Shown here in pieces: positions 53,042 through 63,636 of a DNA stretch of 64,000 nt. Under the pieces are notes generated by a model, which ran no database searches, was not told the origin of the DNA, and saw nothing but the letters and a program-made list of their open reading frames with translations. This stretch comes from Mycolicibacterium anyangense (GTDB taxonomy: Bacteria; Actinomycetota; Actinomycetes; Mycobacteriales; Mycobacteriaceae). The translations under genes were made by a program, and so were the position numbers. Each line of letters begins with the position of its first letter. The first letter of the stretch is position 1. The stretch spans positions 2,294,001 to 2,358,000 of the forward strand of contig NZ_AP022620.1 of NCBI RefSeq assembly GCF_010731855.1, written 5' to 3'.

Positions 53042-53391
53042 GCGCACCCGACGCCCCCCACACCCAGCCGGCCGTCCCGGTCGACAAGATCCGCAGCGCG
53101 CTGCGGGGCTATCAGGTGATGGCGTGGACCACGGGCATCTGGCTGATCGCGCTCTGCTACGAGATGGTGATGAAGTACATCGTCAAGGTGGACAACCCGC
53201 CGACCTGGATCGGCGTGGTGCACGGCTGGGTGTACTTCATCTACCTGCTGTTCACGGCCAACCTGGCGGTCAAGGTGCGCTGGCCGATCGCCAAGACCAT
53301 CGGCGTCCTGCTGGCCGGCACCGTGCCGCTGCTCGGGATCATCGTCGAGCAGGTTCAGACCCGCGACATCAAATCCCGCTTCAACCTCTGA
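53038..53391 (+). CDS. DUF3817 membrane protein (Rv1342c homologue)
   Basis: A 117-residue integral membrane protein with three hydrophobic helices. The family block with EMVMKYIVKVDNPPTWIGVVHGWVYF is typical of DUF3817. It overlaps lprD by 4 bases (ATGA). Its last 37 bases overlap the 3' end of the convergent MFS gene. Function unknown. Confidence 0.88.
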   Translation: MSAPDAPHTQPAVPVDKIRSALRGYQVMAWTTGIWLIALCYEMVMKYIVKVDNPPTWIGVVHGWVYFIYLLFTANLAVKVRWPIAKTIGVLLAGTVPLLGIIVEQVQTRDIKSRFNL

Positions 53392-54815
53392 GCCTCGACG
53401 TCCGCCTCGGTTGCGGTGGGGATCGTCATCGCGACGACGGCGGCCACCCCGGCCACCGCGGCGGCGATCAGCAGGGCGGTCCGCAGCCCGGCCAGTGACG
53501 GCATCGCATGGCCGGCATAGGTGATCGTCATCGAGGCCAGCACCGCCCCGATCACCGCGCTGGACACCGACGTGCCCAACGATCTGGCCAGTGCATTGAT
53601 GCCGTTGGCGGCCGCCGTCTCCGACATCGGGACCGCGGCGTTGATGAGCGCGGGCAGCGACGAGTACGCGAACCCCACTCCGAGACTAACGACGATGTTG
53701 ACCACCATCACCGCCGCCGGACTGTCGATCAGCCACACCGCCCCGAGGTAGGCCACCCCGATGATCGCCGAACCACACACCAGCGTGAACTTGGGGCCGC
53801 GGTGCCCAGCGATCCGGGCCGCCAGCGGAGACGCGGCCATCATCGCCAACCCGCCCGGCGCCATCCACAGCCCGGCCTGCAGCATGGACTGGCCCAAGCC
53901 GTAGCCAGTGCCGTTCGGTAGCTCCAGGACCTGCGGGGCCACCAGGGATAGTGCGAACATCGAGAAGCACACCAGCACTGCGGTGATATTGGTGGTCAGC
54001 ACCGGTCGGCGCAGCGTGGTCCGCAGATCGACGATCGGTGCGGGCGTGCGGAACTGCCAGTGGGCGAACACCGCGAACACCACCATCGACACGGCGAACA
54101 GCGACAGCGTCGTCGTGCTGGTCCACCCCCACGTCGAGCCCTTGGAGATCGGCAACAGCAAGGCCACCAAGGCGACCGCCAGCAGCAGGGTGCCCAGCGG
54201 GTCGAACCGGTCAGCCGAACTCGGCGGGATCTCTGGCACCAGGAAGTGGAAGAGCAGCAGCGCCGCGATGCCCAGCACGGCCGCACTCCAGAACAGGATG
54301 TGCCAGTCGGCCTTTTGGGCGATCACCGCCGACAGCGGCAATCCGAGAGCGCCACCGACCCCCAGCGACGAGCTGATCAACCCCATGGCCGGCCCGACCC
54401 GGTCGGCGGGCAGCGCAGAACGCAGCACGCTGATGGCCAGCGGAATGATCGGCAGGCTCATACCCTGCAGCCCCCGGCCGATGATGAACGGCACCAGCGA
54501 ACTGCTGACCGCGGCCAGGAATGAGCCGAATGCCATGGTGCCCGCGCAGATCATCAGCATCGGTTTGGGGCCGTACATGTCACCGAGACGCCCGAACACC
54601 GGGGTGGCCACCGCGGCGGTCAGCAGGGTCACCGTGATGGTCCACGACGCGTTGGCGGGGCTCGTGTTCAGCAGCGCAGGGAGCTCCGGGATGAGCGGGA
54701 TCATCAGGGTCTGGGTCAGCGACACACTGATACCGGCCGCGGCCAGGACGGCGATCAGAACACCGGGGTGCGTCGCCCGGACCGAGTGACGACCCACGGC
54801 AGCATCATGGCACAT
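53355..54815 (-). CDS. MFS multidrug-type transporter
   Basis: About 486 residues with 14 predicted transmembrane helices, the drug:H+ antiporter DHA2 layout. The motif-A loop is in PVFGRLGDMYGPKP, and motif C-like GISVSLTQTLMIP lies near the start. The start is uncertain: ATG 54815 was used, but GTG 54797 (GRHSVRATHPG) may be the real one because homologous sequence begins there. The gene sits between the DUF3817 gene and rdgB, which are neighbours in Mtb, so it looks inserted relative to that order. Confidence 0.88.
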   Translation of the reverse strand: MCHDAAVGRHSVRATHPGVLIAVLAAAGISVSLTQTLMIPLIPELPALLNTSPANASWTITVTLLTAAVATPVFGRLGDMYGPKPMLMICAGTMAFGSFLAAVSSSLVPFIIGRGLQGMSLPIIPLAISVLRSALPADRVGPAMGLISSSLGVGGALGLPLSAVIAQKADWHILFWSAAVLGIAALLLFHFLVPEIPPSSADRFDPLGTLLLAVALVALLLPISKGSTWGWTSTTTLSLFAVSMVVFAVFAHWQFRTPAPIVDLRTTLRRPVLTTNITAVLVCFSMFALSLVAPQVLELPNGTGYGLGQSMLQAGLWMAPGGLAMMAASPLAARIAGHRGPKFTLVCGSAIIGVAYLGAVWLIDSPAAVMVVNIVVSLGVGFAYSSLPALINAAVPMSETAAANGINALARSLGTSVSSAVIGAVLASMTITYAGHAMPSLAGLRTALLIAAAVAGVAAVVAMTIPTATEADVEAQRLKRDLMSRV

Positions 54816-54848
54816 TAGCTGCACTAGCAATATTGCTGAACGGTGACG

Positions 54849-55463
54849 TCAGCCCGCCAGCGCGCGCAAGGCCGGCAACAGCAACGTCAGCGCCCGGCCA
54901 CGATGGGAGACCGCGTCCTTCTCAGTGGGACTGAGCTGGGCCGCACTGCGGGATTCGCCCTCCGGGACGAACACCGGGTCATACCCGAAACCACCCTCGC
55001 CACGCGGTGCGCGCGCGATGACACCGGGCCACTGCCCGCGCACCACCGCGTGGTCGTCCGGCCCGGAACCGTAGACCAGCGCGCAGGCCGAGACGAATGC
55101 CGCCGCCCGTCGCTCGTCGGGAACGTCGCGCAGCTGGGCCAGCAGCAGTTCGTAATTCGCGACGTCCTCGCCATGGCGCCCGGCCCACCGCGCCGAGAGC
55201 ACACCGGGCATCCCGTTGAGGGCCGCCACCTCCAAGCCAGAGTCGTCGGCAACCGCCGGCAGGCCGGTAGCGGCGAAGGCGTCCCGCGCCTTGGCCAGTG
55301 CGTTCTCCTCGAACGTCGCGCCGGTTTCGGGGGCTTCGTCGAAGGCGGGCACGTCGTCGAGCGAGACCACTTCCAGACCCGAGACCCCGGCGGCGTCGAG
55401 CACCCGGTGCAGTTCGGCCAGCTTCTTGCGGTTACGGCTGGCGACCAGCAGGCGAGTGGTCAG
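54849..55463 (-). CDS. rdgB: XTP/dITP diphosphatase (RdgB/HAM1), probable CTG start
   Basis: A house-cleaning NTPase that hydrolyses XTP and dITP to the monophosphates. The signature [14 protein letters not shown] (SxNxxK substrate loop) begins only four codons after position 55463. VADDSGLEV and [10 protein letters not shown] are also present, with [11 protein letters not shown] and SHRGRAL near the C-terminus. The first canonical start is GTG 55403, which would delete the SRNRKK loop. The only suitable codon upstream is CTG 55463, overlapping the rph stop as CTGA, exactly where homologues start (204 residues). Confidence 0.9.
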   Translation of the reverse strand: MTTRLLVASRNRKKLAELHRVLDAAGVSGLEVVSLDDVPAFDEAPETGATFEENALAKARDAFAATGLPAVADDSGLEVAALNGMPGVLSARWAGRHGEDVANYELLLAQLRDVPDERRAAAFVSACALVYGSGPDDHAVVRGQWPGVIARAPRGEGGFGYDPVFVPEGESRSAAQLSPTEKDAVSHRGRALTLLLPALRALAG

Positions 55464-56239
55464 GATCCGAACGCCTTCTTGGGCGCCGGCCCTTCCGGCA
55501 GCACGCCGGGGTAGGGCAGCTCGAGGGCCTCACGTTGGACCGCGAAGAGCGTCTCGCAGGCGGCCAGGGCGGCGTCGAGCATCTTGTCCAGCGTCGAGCG
55601 CGGGAACGTCGCGCCTTCCCCAGTGCCCTGGATCTCCACCAGGGTCCCGGTATCGGTGGCGACGACATTCATGTCCACCTCGGCGCGCGAATCCTCTTCA
55701 TACGGCAGGTCGACGCGCACCCGGCCGTCCACCACGCCCACGCTGATCGCCGAGATCGCACACGACAACGGCTTCGGGTCGGACAGCTTGCCCGCGGCGG
55801 CCAGGTAGGTGACGGCATCGGAGAGGGCGACATACGCCCCGGTGATCGCCGCGGTGCGGGTACCACCGTCGGCCTGCAACACATCGCAGTCGATGGCGAT
55901 GGTGTTCTCCCCCAACGCTTTCAGATCGATGCAGGCGCGCAGCGAGCGGCCGATCAGCCGGCTGATCTCCTGGGTGCGCCCACCGAGTCGGCCCTTGACC
56001 GACTCGCGGTCCGAGCGGGTGTGGGTGGCGCCGGGAAGCATCGCGTACTCGGCGGTCAGCCAGCCCTCCCCCGAGCCCTTGCGCCAGCGCGGCACGCCTT
56101 CGGTGACACTGGCCGTGCACATGACCCGGGTTTCGCCGAAGGTGATGAGCACCGAGCCCGCCGGATGCGAGGTGAAGCCGCGGGTGATGGTGACCGGGCG
56201 CAGCTCGTCGTCAAGCCTGCCGTCTTGTCGTCGTGACAC
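55460..56239 (-). CDS. rph: Ribonuclease PH
   Basis: A 259-residue phosphorolytic 3'-5' exoribonuclease that trims tRNA 3' ends with phosphate. [37 protein letters not shown] is the N-terminal signature. [33 protein letters not shown] and the C-terminal [11 protein letters not shown] match RNase PH throughout. The GTG start at 56239. Downstream rdgB overlaps its stop, as in the conserved rph-rdgB pair. Confidence 0.96.
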   Translation of the reverse strand: MSRRQDGRLDDELRPVTITRGFTSHPAGSVLITFGETRVMCTASVTEGVPRWRKGSGEGWLTAEYAMLPGATHTRSDRESVKGRLGGRTQEISRLIGRSLRACIDLKALGENTIAIDCDVLQADGGTRTAAITGAYVALSDAVTYLAAAGKLSDPKPLSCAISAISVGVVDGRVRVDLPYEEDSRAEVDMNVVATDTGTLVEIQGTGEGATFPRSTLDKMLDAALAACETLFAVQREALELPYPGVLPEGPAPKKAFGS

Positions 56240-56248
56240 GTGGCAACC

Positions 56249-57019
56249 CTATCGGGTGACCTCGATGCTCTCGCCGCACACCACCGCGTGCACCGGACCG
56301 TCGAACTCGGCCTTGGCCTCGCTGATGACGTCCTCCCGGGCTGTCCACGGCGGGATGTGGGTCAGCAGCAGCTCACCCACCCCGGCCCGCTTGGCCACCC
56401 GTCCGGCCTCGGTACCGGACAGATGCAGGTGCTGCGGGCGCTCGGCGGAATGCGTCCACGATGCCTCACACAGGAACACATCCGCACCCGAAGCCAGCTC
56501 GATCAGCGATTCGCAGACCCCGGTGTCACCGCTGTAGACCAGCGTCGCCCCCGACGGGTCGGTGATGCGCATCCCGAACGACTCGGTGGGATGGGTGACC
56601 AGTCGCGGCAGCACGGTCAGCGCGCCGATGGTGACCGGGATGCCGTCCTCCCAGTGCCGGATCTCGAAGATGTCGGAGAAGTCGTCGAGTTCCCCGCCCA
56701 GCGGGGACGACGCCGACGCCAACCGCGTCCAGGTGTCACTGGGGCCGTACATGATGCCGCGGCCCTTGGCCGGCGTCGGGTGGTAGCGCCGCCACACGAA
56801 CAAGCCGGGCAGATCCAGACAGTGATCGGCATGCAGGTGCGAGAGCAGGACGTGCACCTCGTTGGGGTCGGCGTAGCGCTGCAGCGCGCCCAGCACACCA
56901 CCGCCGAAATCCAGCACCAGCGGCGGGGTGTCCGGCGCGGTTACCAGGTAGCCGGACGCCGGCGAATCAGGTCCGACAACACTGCCGGAGCAACCGAGGA
57001 CGGTGATTCGCACAGACAC
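56249..57019 (-). CDS. Metallo-beta-lactamase-fold phosphodiesterase (Rv1339 homologue)
   Basis: A 256-residue MBL-fold hydrolase with the metal motif LLSHLHADHCLD (HxHxDH) at about residue 64, further metal ligands in VYSGDTG and a terminal histidine in LLLTHIPPW. Mtb Rv1339 is an atypical cyclic-nucleotide phosphodiesterase; the similarity (ITVLGCSGSVVGPDSPASGYLV) supports the same role, lowering cAMP. GTG start at 57019. It lies 9 bases upstream of rph. Confidence 0.92.
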   Translation of the reverse strand: MSVRITVLGCSGSVVGPDSPASGYLVTAPDTPPLVLDFGGGVLGALQRYADPNEVHVLLSHLHADHCLDLPGLFVWRRYHPTPAKGRGIMYGPSDTWTRLASASSPLGGELDDFSDIFEIRHWEDGIPVTIGALTVLPRLVTHPTESFGMRITDPSGATLVYSGDTGVCESLIELASGADVFLCEASWTHSAERPQHLHLSGTEAGRVAKRAGVGELLLTHIPPWTAREDVISEAKAEFDGPVHAVVCGESIEVTR

Positions 57020-57077
57020 AAGCTTGCCATGCCCGGATGGCCACGGACGAAAACATCACCGCTTTGGATATCGAGAA

Positions 57078-57908
57078 TCACTTCTCGGCGCCGACGTGAC
57101 GCACTGCAGACCCCACGCCCGTGATCGCCGGCCCCAGGAAGCGGGATGCCAGCGTCAGGAACGACTCGGGATCGCCGGTGGCCTCGAAGACATGCCGGCC
57201 CGCGACACCCGGTTCGTCGGAGTGCGGCCGAAGCAGATCACGTTCGGTCAGCACCCGCAGCAGATCCTTGGCGGTCTCCTCGGCGCTGGACACCAACGTC
57301 ACCTCGTCGCCCATCGCCAGCTGGATCAGGCCGGACAACAGCGGGTAGTGCGTGCAGCCGAGGACCAGGGTGTCCACCTGGGCGTGCTGCAGTGGTTCGA
57401 GGTAGCCCTCGGCCAGGTTGAGTACCTGCCGGCCGCTGGTGACGCCGCGCTCGACGAAGTCGACGAAACGCGGGCAGGCCACGGCGGTCACCTCGACGTC
57501 GTGGGCTGCGGCGAAGGCGTCCTGATAGGCGGACGAGGCGATGGTGGCCTGGGTGCCGATGACACCGATGCGTCCGCTTCGGGTGGTGGCCACCGCCCGT
57601 CGCACGGCAGGCAGGATCACCTCGACGACGGGGACGTCATAGCGTTCGCGGGCATCACGCAGGCACGCCGAGGACGCCGTGTTACAGGCGATGACCAGCG
57701 CCTTGACCCCGCGCTGCACCAGATCGTCGGCGACGGCCAGCGCGTTCGCCCGGACCTCGGGGATGCTCAGCGGGCCGTACGGCGCGTTGGCGGTGTCGCC
57801 GACGTAGACGATGTCCTCGTCGGGCAGCTGGTCGATGATCGAGCGGGCCACCGTCAGGCCGCCGACCCCGGAGTCGAAGATGCCGACCGGGGCGAACCGG
57901 TCGCTCAT
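57078..57908 (-). CDS. murI: Glutamate racemase
   Basis: A 276-residue enzyme converting L- to D-glutamate for peptidoglycan. The two catalytic cysteines are in [12 protein letters not shown] and [10 protein letters not shown], with [13 protein letters not shown] and GDTANAPYG at the N-terminus. The ATG at 57908 overlaps the rhomboid stop (ATGA), giving the usual MurI length; the longer frame to 58391 lies inside the rhomboid gene. Confidence 0.96.
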   Translation of the reverse strand: MSDRFAPVGIFDSGVGGLTVARSIIDQLPDEDIVYVGDTANAPYGPLSIPEVRANALAVADDLVQRGVKALVIACNTASSACLRDARERYDVPVVEVILPAVRRAVATTRSGRIGVIGTQATIASSAYQDAFAAAHDVEVTAVACPRFVDFVERGVTSGRQVLNLAEGYLEPLQHAQVDTLVLGCTHYPLLSGLIQLAMGDEVTLVSSAEETAKDLLRVLTERDLLRPHSDEPGVAGRHVFEATGDPESFLTLASRFLGPAITGVGSAVRHVGAEK

Positions 57909-58576
57909 GAGGTCAGGCCGGGAAACTGGCCGCTCTTCTTGCGTTGCCGCGCTGTGCGTTCCGGGCCGGACAACCAGTAGGCGGCGATCACCCCGGCGAT
58001 CGCACCGCACAGGTGGCCCTGCCAGGACACCCCGCCGCAGCGGTCCAGCTCGGGGATCGCACCCCACAGCACGCCGCCGTAGACGAACAGCACCACGATC
58101 GAGGTGACGATCTGCCACGGGTGCCGGGTCAGCCAGCCGAACACCAGCAGGAAGGCCAGCCAGCCGAAGATCAGCCCGGAGGCTCCGATGTGGTTGGTCT
58201 CGAGGTTGCACCCGAGGTTGCCGATCAACCAGGTACCCAGGCCGCCCAATACCCAGATGATCGCCGTCGCGAAGACGAATCGGGACATGCCCGCCAGCGT
58301 CACCAGGAAGCCCAGCACCAGGGCCGGCACCGTGTTGGCGATCAGGTGTGGCCAGCCGCCGTGCAGCAGCGGGGCGAACAGGATGCCCCACAGGCCGTCG
58401 GCTTCCAGCGGCCTGATGCCGTTGCGATCCAGCGCATGCCCGGACAGCTGGTCGATGAGTTCGATGACGTAGAGCAGCGCGACGAACGTGAGGATCGTGG
58501 CGCCGCCGACCTTCCAGGCGGGCGGCTTCTTGGGCTCGGGCGGCGGTGTGAGCGGATACCCCAACGGCTGGTTCAT
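57905..58576 (-). CDS. Rhomboid family intramembrane serine protease
   Basis: A 223-residue protease with six hydrophobic segments. The catalytic serine is in [14 protein letters not shown] (GASG) and the histidine in [17 protein letters not shown] (last helix). [15 protein letters not shown] is the conserved helix-2 region. The N-terminus is Pro-rich and cytoplasmic. It corresponds to Mtb Rv1337 and overlaps murI by 4 bases. Substrates unknown. Confidence 0.93.
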   Translation of the reverse strand: MNQPLGYPLTPPPEPKKPPAWKVGGATILTFVALLYVIELIDQLSGHALDRNGIRPLEADGLWGILFAPLLHGGWPHLIANTVPALVLGFLVTLAGMSRFVFATAIIWVLGGLGTWLIGNLGCNLETNHIGASGLIFGWLAFLLVFGWLTRHPWQIVTSIVVLFVYGGVLWGAIPELDRCGGVSWQGHLCGAIAGVIAAYWLSGPERTARQRKKSGQFPGLTS

Positions 58577-58606
58577 CCGTTGCCCGATCCCATCACGCCT
58601 CCGATG

Positions 58607-59871
<1,265 letters not shown>

Positions 59872-59889
59872 GAGGCGCCTTTCTGGTGG

Positions 59890-60303
59890 CTAGTACTGCT
59901 CGACGATGGTGACGGGCTCTTCGGTGACGACACCGTCGAGGATCCGGTAGCTGCGCAGTTCGTGGTGCTCCGGGTCGCGGGTCGACACCAGGACGTAGTG
60001 CGCGTCGGGTTCGGACGCGAACGAGATGTCGGTGCGGCTCGGGTAGGCCTCGGTCGCGGTGTGGGAATGGTAGATGACGACAGGCACCTCGTCGTTGTCC
60101 TCCAGCTGCCGCCAGACCCTCAGCTGCTCACCGGAATCGAAGCGGTAGAACGTCGGAGACCGCTCGGCGTTGAGCATCGCGATGTGGCGCTCCGGGCGGT
60201 CCGAACCCTCCGGCCCGGCCAGCACGCCGCACGCCTCGTCGGGGTGGTCGGCGCGGGCGTGGGCGACCATGGCGTCGACCAGGTCGGCACGGATCACCAG
60301 CAC
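59890..60303 (-). CDS. mec: Mec(+)/JAMM metallopeptidase (CysO-cysteine peptidase)
   Basis: A 137-residue zinc metalloprotease. The JAMM motif is in VIYHSHTATEAYPSRTD (HxH...D) with Glu in the DEACGVLAG segment. It hydrolyses the CysO-cysteine isopeptide to release cysteine. GTG start at 60303. It precedes cysO by 18 bases, so mec-cysO-cysM is one unit. Confidence 0.94.
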   Translation of the reverse strand: MLVIRADLVDAMVAHARADHPDEACGVLAGPEGSDRPERHIAMLNAERSPTFYRFDSGEQLRVWRQLEDNDEVPVVIYHSHTATEAYPSRTDISFASEPDAHYVLVSTRDPEHHELRSYRILDGVVTEEPVTIVEQY

Positions 60304-60345
60304 GGCGGGGCTCCTCCTACATCAGTCGTTCAGCGGACGTTCGGC

Positions 60346-61371
60346 TCAGGCGAACGCACCGGGCAACATGTCACGGTAGGTCGGTATTCCTGCCACCGAC
60401 TCGGCGGCCAGCACGCCGACCAGCACCGCGCGCGCCAAACAGTGTGCCCCGGCCGCACCCAACAATGCGACCAGCTTGGTCTCCGGCGACATCGCCACCG
60501 GGATATCGGGGTCGGGTTCCACCTCGATCGCGCCGGTGGCGAGCGCGAAGACGGTGTCGCCGTCCAGCGGGGTGTGGGCGGGATGGATCGAGTGCGCCAG
60601 GCCGTCGTGGGCGGCGACGGCGAACCGGTTGCACGCCATCGGCGACAGCGCCGCATCGGTGGCCACCACCGCGATGGTGGTGTTCAGGGGTCCGGACTCG
60701 CGATCGCGTGCGGCGAACCCGGCGATCTGCTCGGCAGGCGGCGCGACCAGCCCGAACTCGTCGATCAGCCGCGCCATCCAGGGCAGCCCGGTGGCGGGGT
60801 CGACGACGTTGCCAGCGCTGTTGACGGCGACGATCGCGCCCACGGTCACCCCGTTGTCGAGGGTGACCGAAGCGGTGCCCAGACCGCCCTTGAGCACCCC
60901 GGCCCGCGCTCCGACCCCGGCGCCGACGGTGCCCACGGCGACCTCGGTGCCCGCCGCGTGGGCGGCTCGATAGCCGAATTCGGCGGTCGGTCTACATGCC
61001 CAGCCGCCGACCGGAAGATCAAAAATCACCGCGGCCGGAACTATCGGCACCACGCCGCCGTCCATCGCGACACCGCGGCCCTGCTCCTCCAGCCACGTCA
61101 TCACGCCGTCGGCGGCGGCTAGCCCGAAGGCGCTGCCTCCGGTGAGCACCACGGCGTCGACGTGCCGCACGCTGTTGGCCGGGTCGAGCAGATCGGTCTC
61201 CCGGGTACCGGGCGCACCGCCGCGCACGTCGACCGCTCCCACGGTGCCCGGCGGCGCGATGACGACGGTGGTGCCGCACGCCCAGCCCGAACCCAGCGTC
61301 GCGTCGGGATCCAACCGCTCGTGCTGACCGACGAGGATGCCTGCGACGTCGGTGATGGACCCCGCGGTCAT
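60346..61371 (-). CDS. P1 family peptidase (DmpA/S58 type)
   Basis: A 341-residue self-processing N-terminal-nucleophile hydrolase. The conserved LTGGSAFGLAAADGVMTWLEE and VGGWACRPTAEFGYRAA blocks occur near the first third. The autocleavage/nucleophile site is probably the PLNTTIAVVATDAAL region (cleavage before Thr). The C-terminus reads HDGLAHSIHPAHTPLDGDTVFALATG. It corresponds to Mtb Rv1333. The ATG at 61371 overlaps the DUF2017 gene's TGA (ATGA). Confidence 0.92.
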   Translation of the reverse strand: MTAGSITDVAGILVGQHERLDPDATLGSGWACGTTVVIAPPGTVGAVDVRGGAPGTRETDLLDPANSVRHVDAVVLTGGSAFGLAAADGVMTWLEEQGRGVAMDGGVVPIVPAAVIFDLPVGGWACRPTAEFGYRAAHAAGTEVAVGTVGAGVGARAGVLKGGLGTASVTLDNGVTVGAIVAVNSAGNVVDPATGLPWMARLIDEFGLVAPPAEQIAGFAARDRESGPLNTTIAVVATDAALSPMACNRFAVAAHDGLAHSIHPAHTPLDGDTVFALATGAIEVEPDPDIPVAMSPETKLVALLGAAGAHCLARAVLVGVLAAESVAGIPTYRDMLPGAFA

Positions 61372-61955
61372 CGGATCGGCTTGCCCATCAGGCCGAGCAC
61401 CAGATACTCCTGCAGCACGGTCAGCCACTGATACACCTCGAGATGTCCGGCCAGCGGATGCTCGGGCGGCAGCCGGTCGAGTCCGTGCGGACCGATCTCG
61501 AGCATCGTGCCCAGCGCCAGCCGGACGTCGTTGACCGCGGTGATCCAGGCGTTCGCGTCGTCGACGGTGAGCTCGAACCGCGCGCCGTCGTCCGGCAAGG
61601 TATCCAGAAGTCGTTGTGCAGCAGACTTTTTCGCATCGATGATGTCTGGTTCATGCAGGCTGCGCAGCGCGCCGTTGAGGCTTTCCGCCGCTGCCGAGCC
61701 GGCCGGGTGCTCGCGCTGGGGCTTGAAGAAATCCGGCAGCAGCCGTCGCATGGTGGAATCTTCGGGCGGCTGGGCATTGCCGGTGCGGATACCGGTCAGC
61801 TGGGCCAGCGGATCCGAGGGCGCGGCGTCTTCACGTTCGGTGAGCATGCCGTGCACCGAGGTCACCATGTTCTTGAGCAACGCCGCCTCGTGCGCGGCCA
61901 GCGCCGAGCGGAACCGAGGTCCGTCAGCGGTCTCCACCCGCTTCCATTTGCGCAT
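61368..61955 (-). CDS. DUF2017 family protein (Rv1332 homologue)
   Basis: A 195-residue soluble helical protein starting RKWKRVETADGPRFRSALAAHEAALLKNMV and containing RLLPDFFKPQRE and YQWLTVLQEYLVLGL. The ATG at 61955 is preferred over the start at 61997, which overlaps clpS. Its genomic link to clpS is conserved, and it is often called a ClpS-associated regulator-like protein, but no biochemical role is established. Confidence 0.88.
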   Translation of the reverse strand: MRKWKRVETADGPRFRSALAAHEAALLKNMVTSVHGMLTEREDAAPSDPLAQLTGIRTGNAQPPEDSTMRRLLPDFFKPQREHPAGSAAAESLNGALRSLHEPDIIDAKKSAAQRLLDTLPDDGARFELTVDDANAWITAVNDVRLALGTMLEIGPHGLDRLPPEHPLAGHLEVYQWLTVLQEYLVLGLMGKPIR

Positions 61956-61969
61956 GTGGTCGACCGGGC

Positions 61970-62275
61970 TCAGCGGTCCTGCTGCATGGTGGCCCACAGC
62001 CCGGCCGCGTGCAGCTTGGTCACGTCGACCTCCATGGACTCCCTGCTGCCCGAGGACACCACGGCCTTGCCTTCGTTGTGCACCTGGAGCATCAGCTTGG
62101 TGGCCTGCGGTTCGCTGTAGCCGAACAGTTTCTGGAAGATGTAGGTCACGTAGTTCATCAGGTTGACCGGATCGTCCCAGACGATGGTCACCCAGGGGCG
62201 GTCCGCGGCGTCAACGGGATCGGTGTCCTGCTGCCCGCTGGTGCCCGGCCGGGTCGGTGCCGCTGACGCGCCCAT
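61970..62275 (-). CDS. clpS: ATP-dependent Clp protease adaptor ClpS
   Basis: A 101-residue adaptor that delivers N-degron substrates to ClpC/ClpP. The binding-pocket segment [23 protein letters not shown] and [17 protein letters not shown] are the family signatures. It has an unstructured Asp/Pro-rich N-terminus. The ATG at 62275 is divergent from pncB, with a 65-base gap. Confidence 0.95.
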   Translation of the reverse strand: MGASAAPTRPGTSGQQDTDPVDAADRPWVTIVWDDPVNLMNYVTYIFQKLFGYSEPQATKLMLQVHNEGKAVVSSGSRESMEVDVTKLHAAGLWATMQQDR

Positions 62276-62340
62276 GGCACCAAGGATAGCGAGCTACCTC
62301 AATAACGACCCAATGCCGTGGCAGCCGATACCGTTGCCGT

Positions 62341-63636
62341 GTGACCGCCGCGCTGTTGACGGACAAATACGAGCTGACGATGCTGTCCGCTGCCCTGCTG
62401 GACGGGACGGCCGGCCGCCGGACCACCTTCGAGGTGTTTGCCCGCCGACTGCCCGAGGGCCGCCGCTACGGCGTGGTGGCCGGGACCGGCCGGTTCCTGG
62501 AAGCCTTGGGCGAGTTCGTCTTCGACCGGGTCGCGCTGGAGTCGTTGTCGTCGTTCCTGGATCCGGTGACCCTGGACTTTTTGCGCGACTTCCGGTTCCG
62601 CGGCGATATCGACGGTTACGCCGAGGGCGAGCTGTACTTCCCCGGCTCCCCGATCCTGTCGGTCAGCGGCACCTTCGCCGAGTGCGTCCTGCTCGAGACG
62701 CTGGCGCTGTCAATCTTCAACCACGACACCGCGATCGCCTCGGCGGCGGCGCGGATGGTCAGCGCCGCGCAGGGCCGTCCGCTGATCGAGATGGGCTCGC
62801 GACGCACCCACGAGCAGGCCGCGGTGGCCTCGGCACGGGCGGCCTACGTCGCCGGCTTCGCGGGCACCTCGAACCTGGAGGCGCACCGCCGCTTCGGCGT
62901 GCCCGCGCTGGGCACCAGCGCGCACGCGTTCACCATGCTGCACACCACCTCGGACGGCCCGGATGAGCCCGCCGCGTTCCGGGCCCAGGTCGAGGCGCTC
63001 GGGCTGGACACCACGCTGTTGGTGGACACCTATGACGTGACCACCGGGGTGGCCAACGCGATCGCGGTGGCCGGTCCCGAGCTCGGGTCGGTGCGCATCG
63101 ACTCAGGCGACCTGGGGGTGCTGGCCCGCCAGGTGCGCGCCCAACTCGACGGCCTCGGCGCGACCGGCACCCGGATCGTGGTCTCCGGTGATCTCGACGA
63201 GTACGCGATCGCCGCCCTGCGCGCCGATCCCGTCGACAGCTACGGCGTGGGCACATCGGTGGTCACCGGATCGGGGGCGCCGACGGCGAGCATGGTCTAC
63301 AAGCTCGTCGAGGTCGACGGCATCCCGGTGCAGAAGCGCAGCAGCCACAAGGAATCCCACGGCGGCCGCAAGGCGGCGACCCGGCTGGCCAAGCCGACCG
63401 GAACGGTCACCGAAGAGGTGGTCCACCCCGTCGACGAGCCGCCACAGACCACCGAGCCGTCGCGCCGGCTGACGGTGCCGCTGGTCCGCGACGGGCAGCC
63501 GGTCGCGTCTGCGGATCTGGCCGCGGCCCGCGAGTTGGTGGCGGCCGGGCTGCGCAGCCTGCCGTGGGAAGGGTTGGCCCTGTCGCAGGGTGAGCCAGCG
63601 ATCCCGACCCGCCAGGTGGCGGTGCGTCCTCGGTGA
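62341..63636 (+). CDS. pncB: Nicotinate phosphoribosyltransferase
   Basis: A 431-residue NAD-salvage enzyme joining nicotinate and PRPP. LLTDKYELTMLSAALLDG is the N-terminal signature. MGSRRTHEQAAVASARAAYVAGFAGTSN and LDTTLLVDTYDV with VRIDSGDLGVLA carry the active site. GTG start at 62341, divergent from clpS. The stop overlaps dinG's start as GTGA. Confidence 0.96.
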   Translation: MTAALLTDKYELTMLSAALLDGTAGRRTTFEVFARRLPEGRRYGVVAGTGRFLEALGEFVFDRVALESLSSFLDPVTLDFLRDFRFRGDIDGYAEGELYFPGSPILSVSGTFAECVLLETLALSIFNHDTAIASAAARMVSAAQGRPLIEMGSRRTHEQAAVASARAAYVAGFAGTSNLEAHRRFGVPALGTSAHAFTMLHTTSDGPDEPAAFRAQVEALGLDTTLLVDTYDVTTGVANAIAVAGPELGSVRIDSGDLGVLARQVRAQLDGLGATGTRIVVSGDLDEYAIAALRADPVDSYGVGTSVVTGSGAPTASMVYKLVEVDGIPVQKRSSHKESHGGRKAATRLAKPTGTVTEEVVHPVDEPPQTTEPSRRLTVPLVRDGQPVASADLAAARELVAAGLRSLPWEGLALSQGEPAIPTRQVAVRPR

